Assembly: GCA_016868485.1 (NCBI GenBank)
Contig: VGGT01000002.1
Location: 1-41,233 of the forward strand
Length of the DNA: 41,233 nt
Direction of reading: 5' to 3'
DNA from: Bacteroidota bacterium
Lineage (GTDB): Bacteria > Bacteroidota > Bacteroidia > UBA7662
A program made the translations under genes and the position numbers. Below are positions 7,474 to 14,999 of this stretch, one piece after another (the stretch's first letter is position 1; every line of letters begins with the position of its first letter). The notes below the pieces were generated by a model that was given only the letters and a program-made list of their open reading frames with translations, had not been told where the DNA came from and did not search any database.

Positions 7474-9819
7474 ATGACAGAAAACAATCCCGAAATCAAC
7501 CCCATCAACGACAACACCGACGAAAACCGTCCAACAGTCGAATCCGGCCTTGAGTCAACCTCAGCCGAAATCCATCCCGAAACAGAGGAAGTTGCCGCAT
7601 CAGAAGAGCCTGCAGCTGCTGTTGAGGAAGCAACACCCGTGGTAGAGGAGGCTGAAGCAATGGACCATGAGCCTGCAGCTGCTGTTGAGGAAGCAACACC
7701 CGTGGTAGAGGAGGCTGAAGCAATGGACCATGAGCCTGCAGCTGCTGTTGAGGAAGCAACACCCGTGGTGGAGGAGGCTGAAGCAGCGCACCATGAGCCT
7801 GAAGACATTCAGGAAGAGCCCGCTTCAGTTGAAGCAGAAGAGCCCGCTCCAGTTGAAACAGAACTGGAGGAACCCATAGCGGTTCAGCCGAAAGTAGAAG
7901 CGCCAGTTTCCGCTCCAGTTTCCGCTCCTGTTGTGGAGCCTAAGACGGCTAAGAAATCTGCCCCGGTTATAGCACCCCTTCAAGATGACTTCGACTGGGA
8001 GGCCTATTCCGGGAAAAGCCACCACTACCCGACTGAGGAACGTCGTAAGATGGAAGATATGTACTCAGGTACGCTGAGCACGCTCAATGCCAACGAGGTG
8101 GTTCATGCAACCGTTGTTGCTGTAACAGACCGCGACGTCGTATTGAACGTCGGTTTCAAGTCGGATGGGTTGGTTGCCTTATCGGAATTCCGTGATTTGG
8201 GCGAGATCAAACCCGGAATGACCGTGGATGTTTTGGTGGTGAGCCAAGAAGATCAAAACGGTCAATTGCAGTTGTCGCGCAAAGCGGCACGCATGATGAC
8301 CGCTTGGACGACCATCGTGAAAGCGCATGAGGAAGAATTGGTGATCGAGGGTAAGGTGAAGGCACGCACAAAAGGCGGTTTGGTGGTGGATGTCAATGGC
8401 ATAGAAACCTTCTTGCCCGGTTCACAGATTGATGTGAAACCTGTGCGCGACTACGATCAATACGTGGGTAAAACTATGGAGTTTAAAGTGGTTAAGATTA
8501 ATCCGATTCTCCGTAATGCGGTAGTTTCGCATAAGATTTTGATTGAGAGCGACATTGAGGCCCAGAAGGTAGAAATCATGAGCCAAATGGTTCAAGGTCA
8601 GGTACTGGAAGGAACAGTTAAGAACATGACCGACTTCGGTGTATTCGTAGATCTCGGTGGGGTAGACGGCTTGCTGCACATTACCGATATCAGTTGGGGT
8701 CGTGTTTCGCATCCATCAGAGGCGCTCGCACTCGATCAGAAAATTCAAGTGGTTGTGCTTGAGTTCGACAACGAACGCAAGCGCATCAGTTTGGGCATGA
8801 AACAGCTGACTCCGCATCCGTGGCAATCGTTGAGCGATGATGTCATTGCAGGAAGTATTGTAGAGGGTAAAGTGGCTACGGTCGCTGATTATGGCGCCTT
8901 CCTCGAATTGGCTCCAGGTGTTGAGGGTCTGATTCACGTATCAGAAATGAGCTGGAGTCAGCACCTGCGTAATCCATCAGATTTCATGAAGACGGGAGAA
9001 ACGGTGAAAGCGGTTGTACTCAGCATCGACCGCGAAGAGCGCAAGATGTCTTTAGGCATCAAGCAACTCACCCCCGATCCTTGGCAGGACATCACCACCC
9101 GTTTCCCGATTGGAAGCAAGCATATGGGTAAGGTGCGCAACCTCACCAATTTTGGTTTGTTCGTCGAAATAGGAGAGGGTGTAGACGGATTGGTACACAT
9201 CAACGATTTGAGTTGGACGAAGAAAATCAACCACCCAGCCGAATTTACCAAGCGTGATGAGGTGATGGAAGTCGTGGTCTTGGACATCGATACGGCTTCT
9301 CGTCGCCTGAGCTTGGGACATAAGCAGCTGACCGATAATCCATGGGATACCCTGGAGTATGTGTTTGCCGTGGGAACTGTGCACAGGGGCCATATCACCC
9401 AAATCGATGATAAATTGGCTGTAGTGGCGCTGTCTTATGGTGTTGATGGGGTTGTTTACAAAAAAGGACTGGCTACCGAACAGGGCAGGCCACTCTCAGT
9501 CGACATGGACGCCGATTTCAAGGTGACCGAGTTTAACCGTGAGACCCGAAGAATTGTTTTATCGCACTCGGATACTTGGAAAGACATAAAGGAAGCCAGA
9601 AAGGCATCCGAAGACAATGAAGTCGCTCAATATCAAGCCAAGGCAGCAGTTGCGGCTCAGGAAGACAAAGGTTCTCTTAGTGGATCCGGAGTATTAGCCG
9701 GGTTACGCGATCAGATTTTGGAAGACGAAAAGCGTTCCTTGTCGAAGGCTGAAAAGAAACCTGCTTCGAAGAAGAAGGTGGAACCGACGGCAGACGATTC
9801 TGAATCCAATGAAGGTTGA
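7474..9819 (+). CDS. rpsA: 30S ribosomal protein S1 with long acidic repeat N-terminus
   Basis: S1 binds mRNA on the small ribosomal subunit and promotes initiation. From about residue 208 there are six S1 (OB-fold) domains: 208-275, about 290-360, 377-447, 462-533, 549-620 and a weaker sixth at 635-700. Domains 3-5 carry the typical pattern, such as DFGVFVDLGGVDGLLHITD with a closing ISLGMKQLTPHPW. The C-terminal tail is Lys/Glu-rich. At 781 residues it is far longer than common S1 proteins (about 550-600), because residues 1-205 form an acidic Glu/Ala/Pro/Val-rich region holding three separate tandem repeats: a 21-residue unit x3 (45-107), an 8-residue unit x2 (114-129) and an APVS unit (143-154). 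This region looks disordered. It is preceded by AGGAAGGA, a rather strong ribosome binding site, and followed by a terminator. Confidence 0.94.
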   Translation: MTENNPEINPINDNTDENRPTVESGLESTSAEIHPETEEVAASEEPAAAVEEATPVVEEAEAMDHEPAAAVEEATPVVEEAEAMDHEPAAAVEEATPVVEEAEAAHHEPEDIQEEPASVEAEEPAPVETELEEPIAVQPKVEAPVSAPVSAPVVEPKTAKKSAPVIAPLQDDFDWEAYSGKSHHYPTEERRKMEDMYSGTLSTLNANEVVHATVVAVTDRDVVLNVGFKSDGLVALSEFRDLGEIKPGMTVDVLVVSQEDQNGQLQLSRKAARMMTAWTTIVKAHEEELVIEGKVKARTKGGLVVDVNGIETFLPGSQIDVKPVRDYDQYVGKTMEFKVVKINPILRNAVVSHKILIESDIEAQKVEIMSQMVQGQVLEGTVKNMTDFGVFVDLGGVDGLLHITDISWGRVSHPSEALALDQKIQVVVLEFDNERKRISLGMKQLTPHPWQSLSDDVIAGSIVEGKVATVADYGAFLELAPGVEGLIHVSEMSWSQHLRNPSDFMKTGETVKAVVLSIDREERKMSLGIKQLTPDPWQDITTRFPIGSKHMGKVRNLTNFGLFVEIGEGVDGLVHINDLSWTKKINHPAEFTKRDEVMEVVVLDIDTASRRLSLGHKQLTDNPWDTLEYVFAVGTVHRGHITQIDDKLAVVALSYGVDGVVYKKGLATEQGRPLSVDMDADFKVTEFNRETRRIVLSHSDTWKDIKEARKASEDNEVAQYQAKAAVAAQEDKGSLSGSGVLAGLRDQILEDEKRSLSKAEKKPASKKKVEPTADDSESNEG
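7606..7794. repeat. 63-bp tandem repeat x3 inside rpsA
   Basis: Three units at 7606-7668, 7669-7731 and 7732-7794 are nearly identical. The third has GTGGTGGAG for GTGGTAGAG and GCAGCGCAC for GCAATGGAC. Each encodes 21 residues starting EPAAAVEEATPVVEEAEA. The near-identity of silent sites points to recent expansion. Confidence 0.96.
7813..7860. repeat. 24-bp tandem duplication inside rpsA
   Basis: Copies at 7813-7836 and 7837-7860 both begin GAAGAGCCCGCT and differ at two positions. They encode EEPASVEA and EEPAPVET. The unit is unrelated in length to the 63-bp array 18 bp upstream. Confidence 0.88.
7900..7935. repeat. 12-bp tandem repeat inside rpsA
   Basis: GCGCCAGTTTCC, GCTCCAGTTTCC and the decayed GCTCCTGTTGTG encode APVSAPVSAPVV. 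This is the third distinct in-frame array in the S1 extension. Confidence 0.8.
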
Positions 9820-9855
9820 TTGCTTTTTTTGATTTTATCTATGTAAAGCTCATAT

Positions 9856-9885
9856 GCATCCCACCTCGCGTGGGATGTTTTGTTT
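9856..9885 (+). terminator. Rho-independent terminator after rpsA
   Basis: The 8-bp stem CATCCCAC (9857-9864) pairs with GTGGGATG (9870-9877) around the loop CTCGC, followed by TTTTGTTTG. It lies 37 bp after the S1 stop and excludes the upstream in-frame start of tsaE. Confidence 0.85.
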
Positions 9886-9901
9886 GAAGTGTTCATTCCA
9901 A

Positions 9902-10369
9902 ATGAAAAATTCAATTCATGGCCGAAGTCAAGTGCCTGATGGATGGGAGCGCATCTACGCACTTGAGGAGGTCGATCAAGTGGCGAATGAGGTATTGCAA
10001 TGGTCGCGAGGAATCAATTTATGGATGCTTGAAGGGCCCATGGGTGCAGGCAAGACAACATTTGTCCGCGCTGTTTGTGCCGCTCTCGACATCCAGGATT
10101 CAGTGAATTCACCTACTTTTGGTATTGTTCAGGAGTATCAGACCAAGAAAGGCCATTCTGTCTTTCATATCGATGGTTATCGACTGGAAAATGAAAGTCA
10201 AATCGAATCTCTGGGAATCGATTCTGTATTGGATGGACATCAACTTTGTTTGATTGAGTGGCCAAGGTTGTTCATTGAGTATGTGCCTTTGAATTATTTG
10301 CGATTGGAATGGGTTATTTTAGAAGGTGAAAATCGAAACTTAAAATTGAGTTATGTCGTTAATGCATGA
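9902..10369 (+). CDS. tsaE: tRNA threonylcarbamoyladenosine biosynthesis ATPase TsaE
   Basis: TsaE is the small ATPase that works with TsaB/TsaD to make t6A37 in ANN-decoding tRNAs. The 155-residue product has Walker A LEGPMGAGKTTF at 43-54, then VNSPTFGIVQEY at 68-79, FHIDGYRL at 88-95 and LIEWP at 117-121, all family hallmarks, and a normal length. An in-frame ATG at 9854 lies inside the terminator, so ATG 9902 (MKNSIHGRS) is preferred. It overlaps alanine dehydrogenase by 17 bp, implying cotranslation. I recall the tsaE-ald neighbour pair from other Bacteroidota. I see no convincing promoter between the terminator and the start. Confidence 0.92.
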   Translation: MKNSIHGRSQVPDGWERIYALEEVDQVANEVLQWSRGINLWMLEGPMGAGKTTFVRAVCAALDIQDSVNSPTFGIVQEYQTKKGHSVFHIDGYRLENESQIESLGIDSVLDGHQLCLIEWPRLFIEYVPLNYLRLEWVILEGENRNLKLSYVVNA

Positions 10370-11570
10370 ACGTTTATCATCCACCTCTACTGGGGTCAGC
10401 GCCCTCGAACAGCCACTCATGGTAGGTAAATCACATGCGGCGCTGACCATAGGCGTTCCGTGTGAGCGTGGTTTTCAAGAAAATAGAGTTGCCTTGAGTC
10501 CACATGCTGTTCGGAGGTTGGTCAATAATGGCCATACCATTTTGGTGGAAACAGGCGCTGGCGCAGCGAGCTACTACACGGATCATGCCTATTCTGAGGC
10601 CGGTGCCCAGATCACGTCCAATTGTGCGGAGGTATACAAAGCGCCTGTGATCCTTAAAGTAGGTCCGGTGCCCCCAAAAGAACTGCAGTATCTAACAGGC
10701 GGGCAATTTTTATTTGGGGCATTGCATCTGCCCACGATGCAGGAGGATTATCTGAAGGAATTGCTCAAGAAGAGAATTGTCGGTGTAGCCTATGAATACC
10801 TCAGGGATCGTTCCGATGCGCTACCCGTTGTGCGGAGTATGAGCGAGATTGCCGGCAGCTGCTGCATCCTGATTGCAGCTGAGTATTTAAGCCACAGCAG
10901 CGAGGGTGTAGGCAAGCTTTTAGGCGGAATTACGGGCATTCCCCCCAGCCGTGTAGTCATTTTGGGCGCCGGAACAGTGGGCGAGTATGCAGCCCGAACG
11001 GCATTGGGGTTGGGCAGCGAAGTGCGGCTGTTCGACCACAGTGTGAGTAGGCTGCGTCGATTGCAGAATAACCTGGGGCAGCGTGTCTATACCTCCTTGG
11101 TTGAGCCCACAACACTCGCTATGGAACTCAAATTAGCCGATGTGGCTGTGGGTGCTATTCATGCCCCCCTCGGTAGAACGCCCTTGTTGGTGTCCGAAGA
11201 AATGGTACAATCGATGAGGCCTGGGTCGGTCATTATTGATGTAAGCATCGATCAGGGAGGTTGCTTTGAGACTTCAGAAATAACCAACCACACCCATCCT
11301 GTCTTTCGAAAATATGGCGTCACCCACTATTGTGTGCCCAATATTCCCTCACGGGTATCCAATACGGCTTCGGAGGCGCTCAGTAGTATTATGAGTGGTG
11401 TTTTGCTCGATTCTGGCGAGCATGGTGGACTCGAAACGCACCTCTGGCTCGACAGGGGGCTGAGGGCAGGGGTTTACTGCTATCATGGTCAACTCACAAA
11501 CAAATACCTGAGCGAAGTATTCGGCATTGGCTACACCAACCTCGACTTGGTGGCTTCCTCCCGAATGTAA
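10353..11570 (+). CDS. ald: Alanine dehydrogenase
   Basis: This NAD-dependent enzyme interconverts L-alanine with pyruvate and ammonia. The 405-residue product has the N-terminal motif GVPCERGFQENRVALSP at 34-50, the pyruvate-binding Lys K102 (ILKVGPVPP) and His H125 (FGALHLPT), the Rossmann loop VVILGAGTVGEYAART at 201-216, IIDVSIDQGGCFETS at 294-308 with D300 in the position of the usual acidic residue, and CVPNIPSRVSNTASEAL at 327-343. It is about 30 residues longer than typical (about 370) because of an N-terminal leader before the conserved core. An internal ATG at residue 23 (MVGKSHAALTIG) would restore the usual length without overlapping tsaE. The gene faces xseA, with stop codons 9 bp apart. 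Confidence 0.9.
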   Translation: MSLMHERLSSTSTGVSALEQPLMVGKSHAALTIGVPCERGFQENRVALSPHAVRRLVNNGHTILVETGAGAASYYTDHAYSEAGAQITSNCAEVYKAPVILKVGPVPPKELQYLTGGQFLFGALHLPTMQEDYLKELLKKRIVGVAYEYLRDRSDALPVVRSMSEIAGSCCILIAAEYLSHSSEGVGKLLGGITGIPPSRVVILGAGTVGEYAARTALGLGSEVRLFDHSVSRLRRLQNNLGQRVYTSLVEPTTLAMELKLADVAVGAIHAPLGRTPLLVSEEMVQSMRPGSVIIDVSIDQGGCFETSEITNHTHPVFRKYGVTHYCVPNIPSRVSNTASEALSSIMSGVLLDSGEHGGLETHLWLDRGLRAGVYCYHGQLTNKYLSEVFGIGYTNLDLVASSRM

Positions 11571-11579
11571 ACCACGGGC

Positions 11580-12716
11580 TTATTTTTTTGGATGCACGCG
11601 TTCTGTACGTGAATCGATCGAACCATCGGCCAGTATGGTCTGTAGTTCATCTCCTGGGCTAACATCAGATAACCTACGCAGTCGCTTAGCCCGATGGATG
11701 GTGATGCTGAAGCCCCGGTCCAAAATCGATTGAGGATGAAGGGCGTTGGCTTGCATTTGCAGTGCCTGAAGTTCAGAAGCAGCCAATTTGATGCGTCCAC
11801 GCATGAGATCACGCAGGCGACTGTCCCATTCGGACAGGATTTGTTTTTCTCGCCGTATTCTAAACTTGGTTTTTTGCTCAGCCAAGAGCATTTGCTCATC
11901 GAGCCATTGACGAATTTCAAATTGATCAGGACTAACCAGCTCAGCGGCAGCAGTCGGTGTTGGTGCCCGCAAATCGGCCACAAAATCGCACAAAGTGAAG
12001 TCGCGTTCATGACCAATGGCTGAAACCACAGGGGTGTTCAGGCCTGCAATGCAGCGCACCAAAGATTCTTCATTGAAATTCCATAGATCTTCTAAACTTC
12101 CCCCTCCGCGGGCCAGAATGATGACCTGAACCAGCGGATCACGGTCTAAAGATTCCAAGGCAGCAATCAGCTCAGTCAGTGCCTCAGCGCCCTGAACCCG
12201 ACTCGGAGCCAACCGAATCTGGGTAGCCGGGAAACGTCGGGCTATGGTCTTGCGTATATCGTGGATGACTGCGCCTTCTGCTGAGGTCACCACGCCCACC
12301 CAGTCGGGGAAACGAGGAATTGGCTTTTTTAGGGATGCATCAAAAAGCCCTTCCGCTTCCAAACGATTTTTTCGACGAATAAACTCACGATAGAGGTCGC
12401 CAACGCCTTCCTCCTCCATACCCGTAACGGTAAATTGATACGATCCCCGAGGCACATACACGCCAATGCCGCCATGGAGTACAACGCGCATGCCCGTATT
12501 GGGAGCGAAATTCAGCCGATCTGCCTGGGCACGCCACATCACGCAAGGCAACTGAGAGTCCGCATCCCGGAGGGTAAAGTAGAGGTGGCCCGACGACTGT
12601 CTGCTGATCTGGGCAATTTCGCCATGCAACCGAACTTGTCGCAAAAATGGTGCGTTTTCGAGCAGGGATTTCACCAACTGGTTGAATTGACTCACCGATA
12701 GGGCCTCTTCCGACAT
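11580..12716 (-). CDS. xseA: Exodeoxyribonuclease VII large subunit
   Basis: This is the catalytic subunit of exonuclease VII, which degrades single-stranded DNA. The 378-residue product has an N-terminal OB-fold (VRLHGEIAQISRQSSGHLYFTL), the core motif GVVTSAEGAVIHDI at 141-154, ARGGGSLEDLWNFNEE at 202-217 and AIGHERDFTLCDFVADLRA at 233-251, and a C-terminal LDRGFSI. It is shorter than many XseA proteins (about 400-450), mainly in the helical C-terminal region. The open frame extends 30 codons upstream, but ATG 12716 (MSEEALSVSQFN) begins the conserved OB region and avoids overlap with mrp. No xseB follows; the next gene converges on it. Confidence 0.93.
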   Translation of the reverse strand: MSEEALSVSQFNQLVKSLLENAPFLRQVRLHGEIAQISRQSSGHLYFTLRDADSQLPCVMWRAQADRLNFAPNTGMRVVLHGGIGVYVPRGSYQFTVTGMEEEGVGDLYREFIRRKNRLEAEGLFDASLKKPIPRFPDWVGVVTSAEGAVIHDIRKTIARRFPATQIRLAPSRVQGAEALTELIAALESLDRDPLVQVIILARGGGSLEDLWNFNEESLVRCIAGLNTPVVSAIGHERDFTLCDFVADLRAPTPTAAAELVSPDQFEIRQWLDEQMLLAEQKTKFRIRREKQILSEWDSRLRDLMRGRIKLAASELQALQMQANALHPQSILDRGFSITIHRAKRLRRLSDVSPGDELQTILADGSIDSRTERVHPKK

Positions 12717-12718
12717 GT

Positions 12719-12727
12719 AGTAAAAAT
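12719..12727 (-). promoter_or_regulatory. Possible -7 element abutting the xseA start
   Basis: On the minus strand TATTTTTAC is followed by TAC and then the xseA ATG. It matches TAnnTTTG with one mismatch at the final G. If used, the mRNA would be leaderless. Weak on its own; noted because the divergent mrp shows the same spacing with a perfect element. Confidence 0.25.
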
Positions 12728-12755
12728 AGCAGGCATTCTTCACTTTTAAAACCCT

Positions 12756-12764
12756 TAATTTTGC
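12756..12764 (+). promoter_or_regulatory. -7 promoter element directly upstream of the mrp start codon
   Basis: TAATTTTGC is a perfect TAnnTTTG element. Three bases (CTG) separate it from the mrp ATG at 12768. With the usual element-to-start distance, transcription would begin at or next to the ATG, giving a leaderless mRNA. Confidence 0.55.
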
Positions 12765-12767
12765 CTG

Positions 12768-13934
12768 ATGAGCAGTGCCAACCCCACAGCCGAACAGATT
12801 CTTCAAGCGCTGTCGACTGTAGTCGATCCCGACCTCAAAAAGGACTTGGTGTACTTAAATATGGTGGAAGAGGTCGCAGTCGATTCCAATCGAATCTCAT
12901 TCACTCTTTTGCTCACTACGCCCGCTTGTCCGCTGCGCGATCAGCTGGAATATGATTGTCGCGTTGCCTTAAATCGAGCTTTTCCGGGCGTCCGGGTTGA
13001 CATCAAAATGGACGTGCGTAAATGGGAGCGTAAAGACCAACAGCCACGCCCCGAAGGTTTGGGTTCCGTTATTTTGGTGCTTTCGGGTAAAGGAGGTGTA
13101 GGAAAAAGTACGGTGGCGGCGGGTTTGGCCCGGTCGCTCTCCGATTTGGGCGCACGGGTTGCCTTGCTCGATGCGGATGTACACGGACCAAGTCAACCCA
13201 TAATCTGGCGGATGTTGAACCAAAGGCCAGAAATTGTGCATGAAAAAATGAGGCCCATCGACTGCGGTGGTGTTGCGGTTTTATCGCTCGGCATGTTGGT
13301 AGACCCCAGTCAGCCTTTGGTGTGGCGCGGTCCCATGGCCGGCAACGCACTCAAGCAGTTGGTAACCGATACCGATTGGGGCACAGTCGATTATCTGGTC
13401 ATCGATATGCCGCCAGGCACAGGCGATGTCCACCTCACACTGGCTCAACTGCTGCCCGATTCATATGCTGTTTTGGTCACTACACCGCATGAGCTTGCCC
13501 TCGCTGATGCTCGAAAAGCGGCGGCTATGTGCCAGATGGAATCGATGCGCATCAAACTACTGGGTTTTGTGGAGAACATGAGTTGGTTTTCGCCGGTTCA
13601 TCGTTCGGAGGAGCGTTATTATTTGTTCGGACAAGGAGGGGGTTCGGTTTTGGCTAAAGAATTTGAGGCCCCACTCCTCGCACAGTTTCCCCTGTTGGCG
13701 CGTGAAGGCAGTGGTCCTAATAAGCCAGAAAATCTTAAAAATCTTACAAACCCTGAAAACGAAATGTCGGCCCATCCATCGGATGATGATTTGGCTGTGG
13801 CGGATCCGTTGGAATGGCAAAATTCGCCCTATCGGCCTTATTTTCAAGTGCTATCCTCTTCATTAGCCAGAGCCATTGCCGTGCATCAAGCCAGTACTTC
13901 TGACCTCATGAGCGAAGACCTTCAAACCCGCTGA
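12768..13934 (+). CDS. Mrp/ApbC-family iron-sulfur carrier P-loop ATPase
   Basis: Mrp/NBP35-type ATPases assemble or carry Fe-S clusters to target proteins. Residues 1-85 are a MIP18-type domain (DPDLKKDLVYLNMVEEV, TPACPLRDQL), and residues 98-310 hold the P-loop NTPase with SGKGGVGKST at 106-115, LDADVHGPS at 134-142 and VIDMPPGTGDVHLT at 211-224. In better-studied Mrp/ApbC proteins a CxxC pair follows the ENMS motif. Here ENMSWFSPVHRSEERYYLFGQGGG (longest run split as ENMSWFS and YYLFGQGGG, 269-292) contains no cysteine. I recall this being usual in Bacteroidota Mrp. Residues 313-345 are a low-complexity Asn/Lys/Glu insertion containing a 9-bp duplication. The gene may be transcribed leaderless. 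Confidence 0.9.
   Translation: MSSANPTAEQILQALSTVVDPDLKKDLVYLNMVEEVAVDSNRISFTLLLTTPACPLRDQLEYDCRVALNRAFPGVRVDIKMDVRKWERKDQQPRPEGLGSVILVLSGKGGVGKSTVAAGLARSLSDLGARVALLDADVHGPSQPIIWRMLNQRPEIVHEKMRPIDCGGVAVLSLGMLVDPSQPLVWRGPMAGNALKQLVTDTDWGTVDYLVIDMPPGTGDVHLTLAQLLPDSYAVLVTTPHELALADARKAAAMCQMESMRIKLLGFVENMSWFSPVHRSEERYYLFGQGGGSVLAKEFEAPLLAQFPLLAREGSGPNKPENLKNLTNPENEMSAHPSDDDLAVADPLEWQNSPYRPYFQVLSSSLARAIAVHQASTSDLMSEDLQTR
13729..13746. repeat. 9-bp tandem duplication in the mrp insertion
   Basis: AAAATCTTA occurs twice in tandem within the low-complexity segment near the 3' part of mrp. It keeps frame and encodes the NLKNL part of the insertion. Confidence 0.6.
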
Positions 13935-13961
13935 CTTCCCTCGATACCCCACTGCTACCCC

Positions 13962-14137
13962 GCCATTACAACATCATTACTCCGCTATTACAACATCAGT
14001 ACCTTGCCAATACAACACCAGAACCCTGGCAATACAATACCAGAACCCTGCCAATACAACACCAGAACCCCGCCAATACAACACCAGAACCCCGCCATTA
14101 CAACATCATTACTCCGCCAATACAACACGAGTACCCT
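13962..14137. repeat. 22-bp tandem repeat x8 upstream of pyrF
   Basis: Eight units start exactly every 22 bp at 13962, 13984, 14006, 14028, 14050, 14072, 14094 and 14116. The consensus begins GCCAATACAACACCAGAACC. Units 1, 2 and 7 share a variant form (GCCATTACAACATCATTACT in 1 and 7), so the variants are not in simple order. The array fills most of the 225-bp space between mrp and pyrF. The plus strand has no stop codon in any frame of the unit, so an open frame continuous with pyrF runs through the array from 14004. Confidence 0.95.
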
Positions 14138-14159
14138 ACCCACAACCAACCTATACCCA

Positions 14160-14993
14160 ATGAACCACGCGCATTTATCACATAGAATTCAAGAAAAGCA
14201 AAGTTTTCTGTGTGTGGGGCTGGATACCGATCCGCGTCGTTTGCCCGTAGGCATGCAGGCCAACGAACGAGATGTGCTGCGATTTAACCGGGATATCATT
14301 GAAGCGACACAGGCCTATGCGGTGGCCTATAAAATCAATATTGCATTTTATGAGGCAATGGGCCCGCAGGGTTGGGCCATATTACAGGAAACATTGCAAT
14401 ACATCCCAGAAGGGATCTTCACCATTGCAGATGCCAAAAGAGGCGATATAGGAAATACCGCTGAGCAGTACGCACGCGCTTTTTTTGAGGTGATGAATTT
14501 TGATGCCATCACCCTCAATGCGTATATGGGACGCGATGCCATTACTCCTTTTCTGTCCTACCGCGATAAATGGGCGATTGTTTTGGCCTTAACATCCAAC
14601 CCCGGGGCCGCTGATTTTCAATACCGCACAGATGAGCAGGGCGTCCCGCTGTACCTTTCCATGGCACTGGCTGCTGCAGAATGGGGCAACCCAGATCAAA
14701 TGATGCTTGTGGCTGGAGCCAATCGTACCGCTGAACTGTCTGAACTGAGGACGGCCATACCCCAGCACTTTTTCCTCATTCCCGGTGTTGGGGCACAAGG
14801 AGGGAGTCTAACGGATGTATATACCGCGGCAGCTGCATCAACGGGCCCATGTATGCTGGTGAATGCCTCTCGTTCCATCCTCTTCGCCTCATCCGGGCAA
14901 GATTACGCCATGCGGGCAGGGGAGGAGGCCTCCCGCTTGCAGTCCGAAATGTCGGGCCTTTTAAACTCAGGAACAGCTCCGTATATTGGCTGA
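14160..14993 (+). CDS. pyrF: Orotidine 5'-phosphate decarboxylase (subfamily 2)
   Basis: It makes UMP from OMP, the last step of pyrimidine nucleotide synthesis. The 277-residue product shows FLCVGLDTDPRRLP at 16-29, K58 in VAYKINIAFYEAMG, the catalytic DAKRGDIGNTAEQYA at 91-105, and NAYMGRDAITPF, all typical of the longer subfamily 2 enzymes. The open frame continues upstream through the 22-bp array and would add a Gln/Asn/Pro/Thr-rich 52-residue leader unlike any PyrF. ATG 14160 (MNHAHLSHRI) fits the family. pyrE, which acts just before it, is also in this window, at 39302, in a different unit. Confidence 0.95.
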   Translation: MNHAHLSHRIQEKQSFLCVGLDTDPRRLPVGMQANERDVLRFNRDIIEATQAYAVAYKINIAFYEAMGPQGWAILQETLQYIPEGIFTIADAKRGDIGNTAEQYARAFFEVMNFDAITLNAYMGRDAITPFLSYRDKWAIVLALTSNPGAADFQYRTDEQGVPLYLSMALAAAEWGNPDQMMLVAGANRTAELSELRTAIPQHFFLIPGVGAQGGSLTDVYTAAAASTGPCMLVNASRSILFASSGQDYAMRAGEEASRLQSEMSGLLNSGTAPYIG

Positions 14994-14999
14994 AATTTG

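Noticed and set aside
7467..7808. Minus-strand repeat ORFs across the rpsA 5' region
   Set aside because: These are shadows of the in-frame 63-bp array; the plus-strand frame continues into clear S1 domains.
13962..14137. CRISPR array
   Set aside because: The 22-bp units are directly adjacent with no spacers, and no cas gene is in the window.
13962..14137. Iteron-type replication origin
   Set aside because: The unit length would fit, but there is no replication initiator gene, no AT-rich unwinding region and no DnaA-box cluster, and the surroundings are ordinary chromosomal genes.
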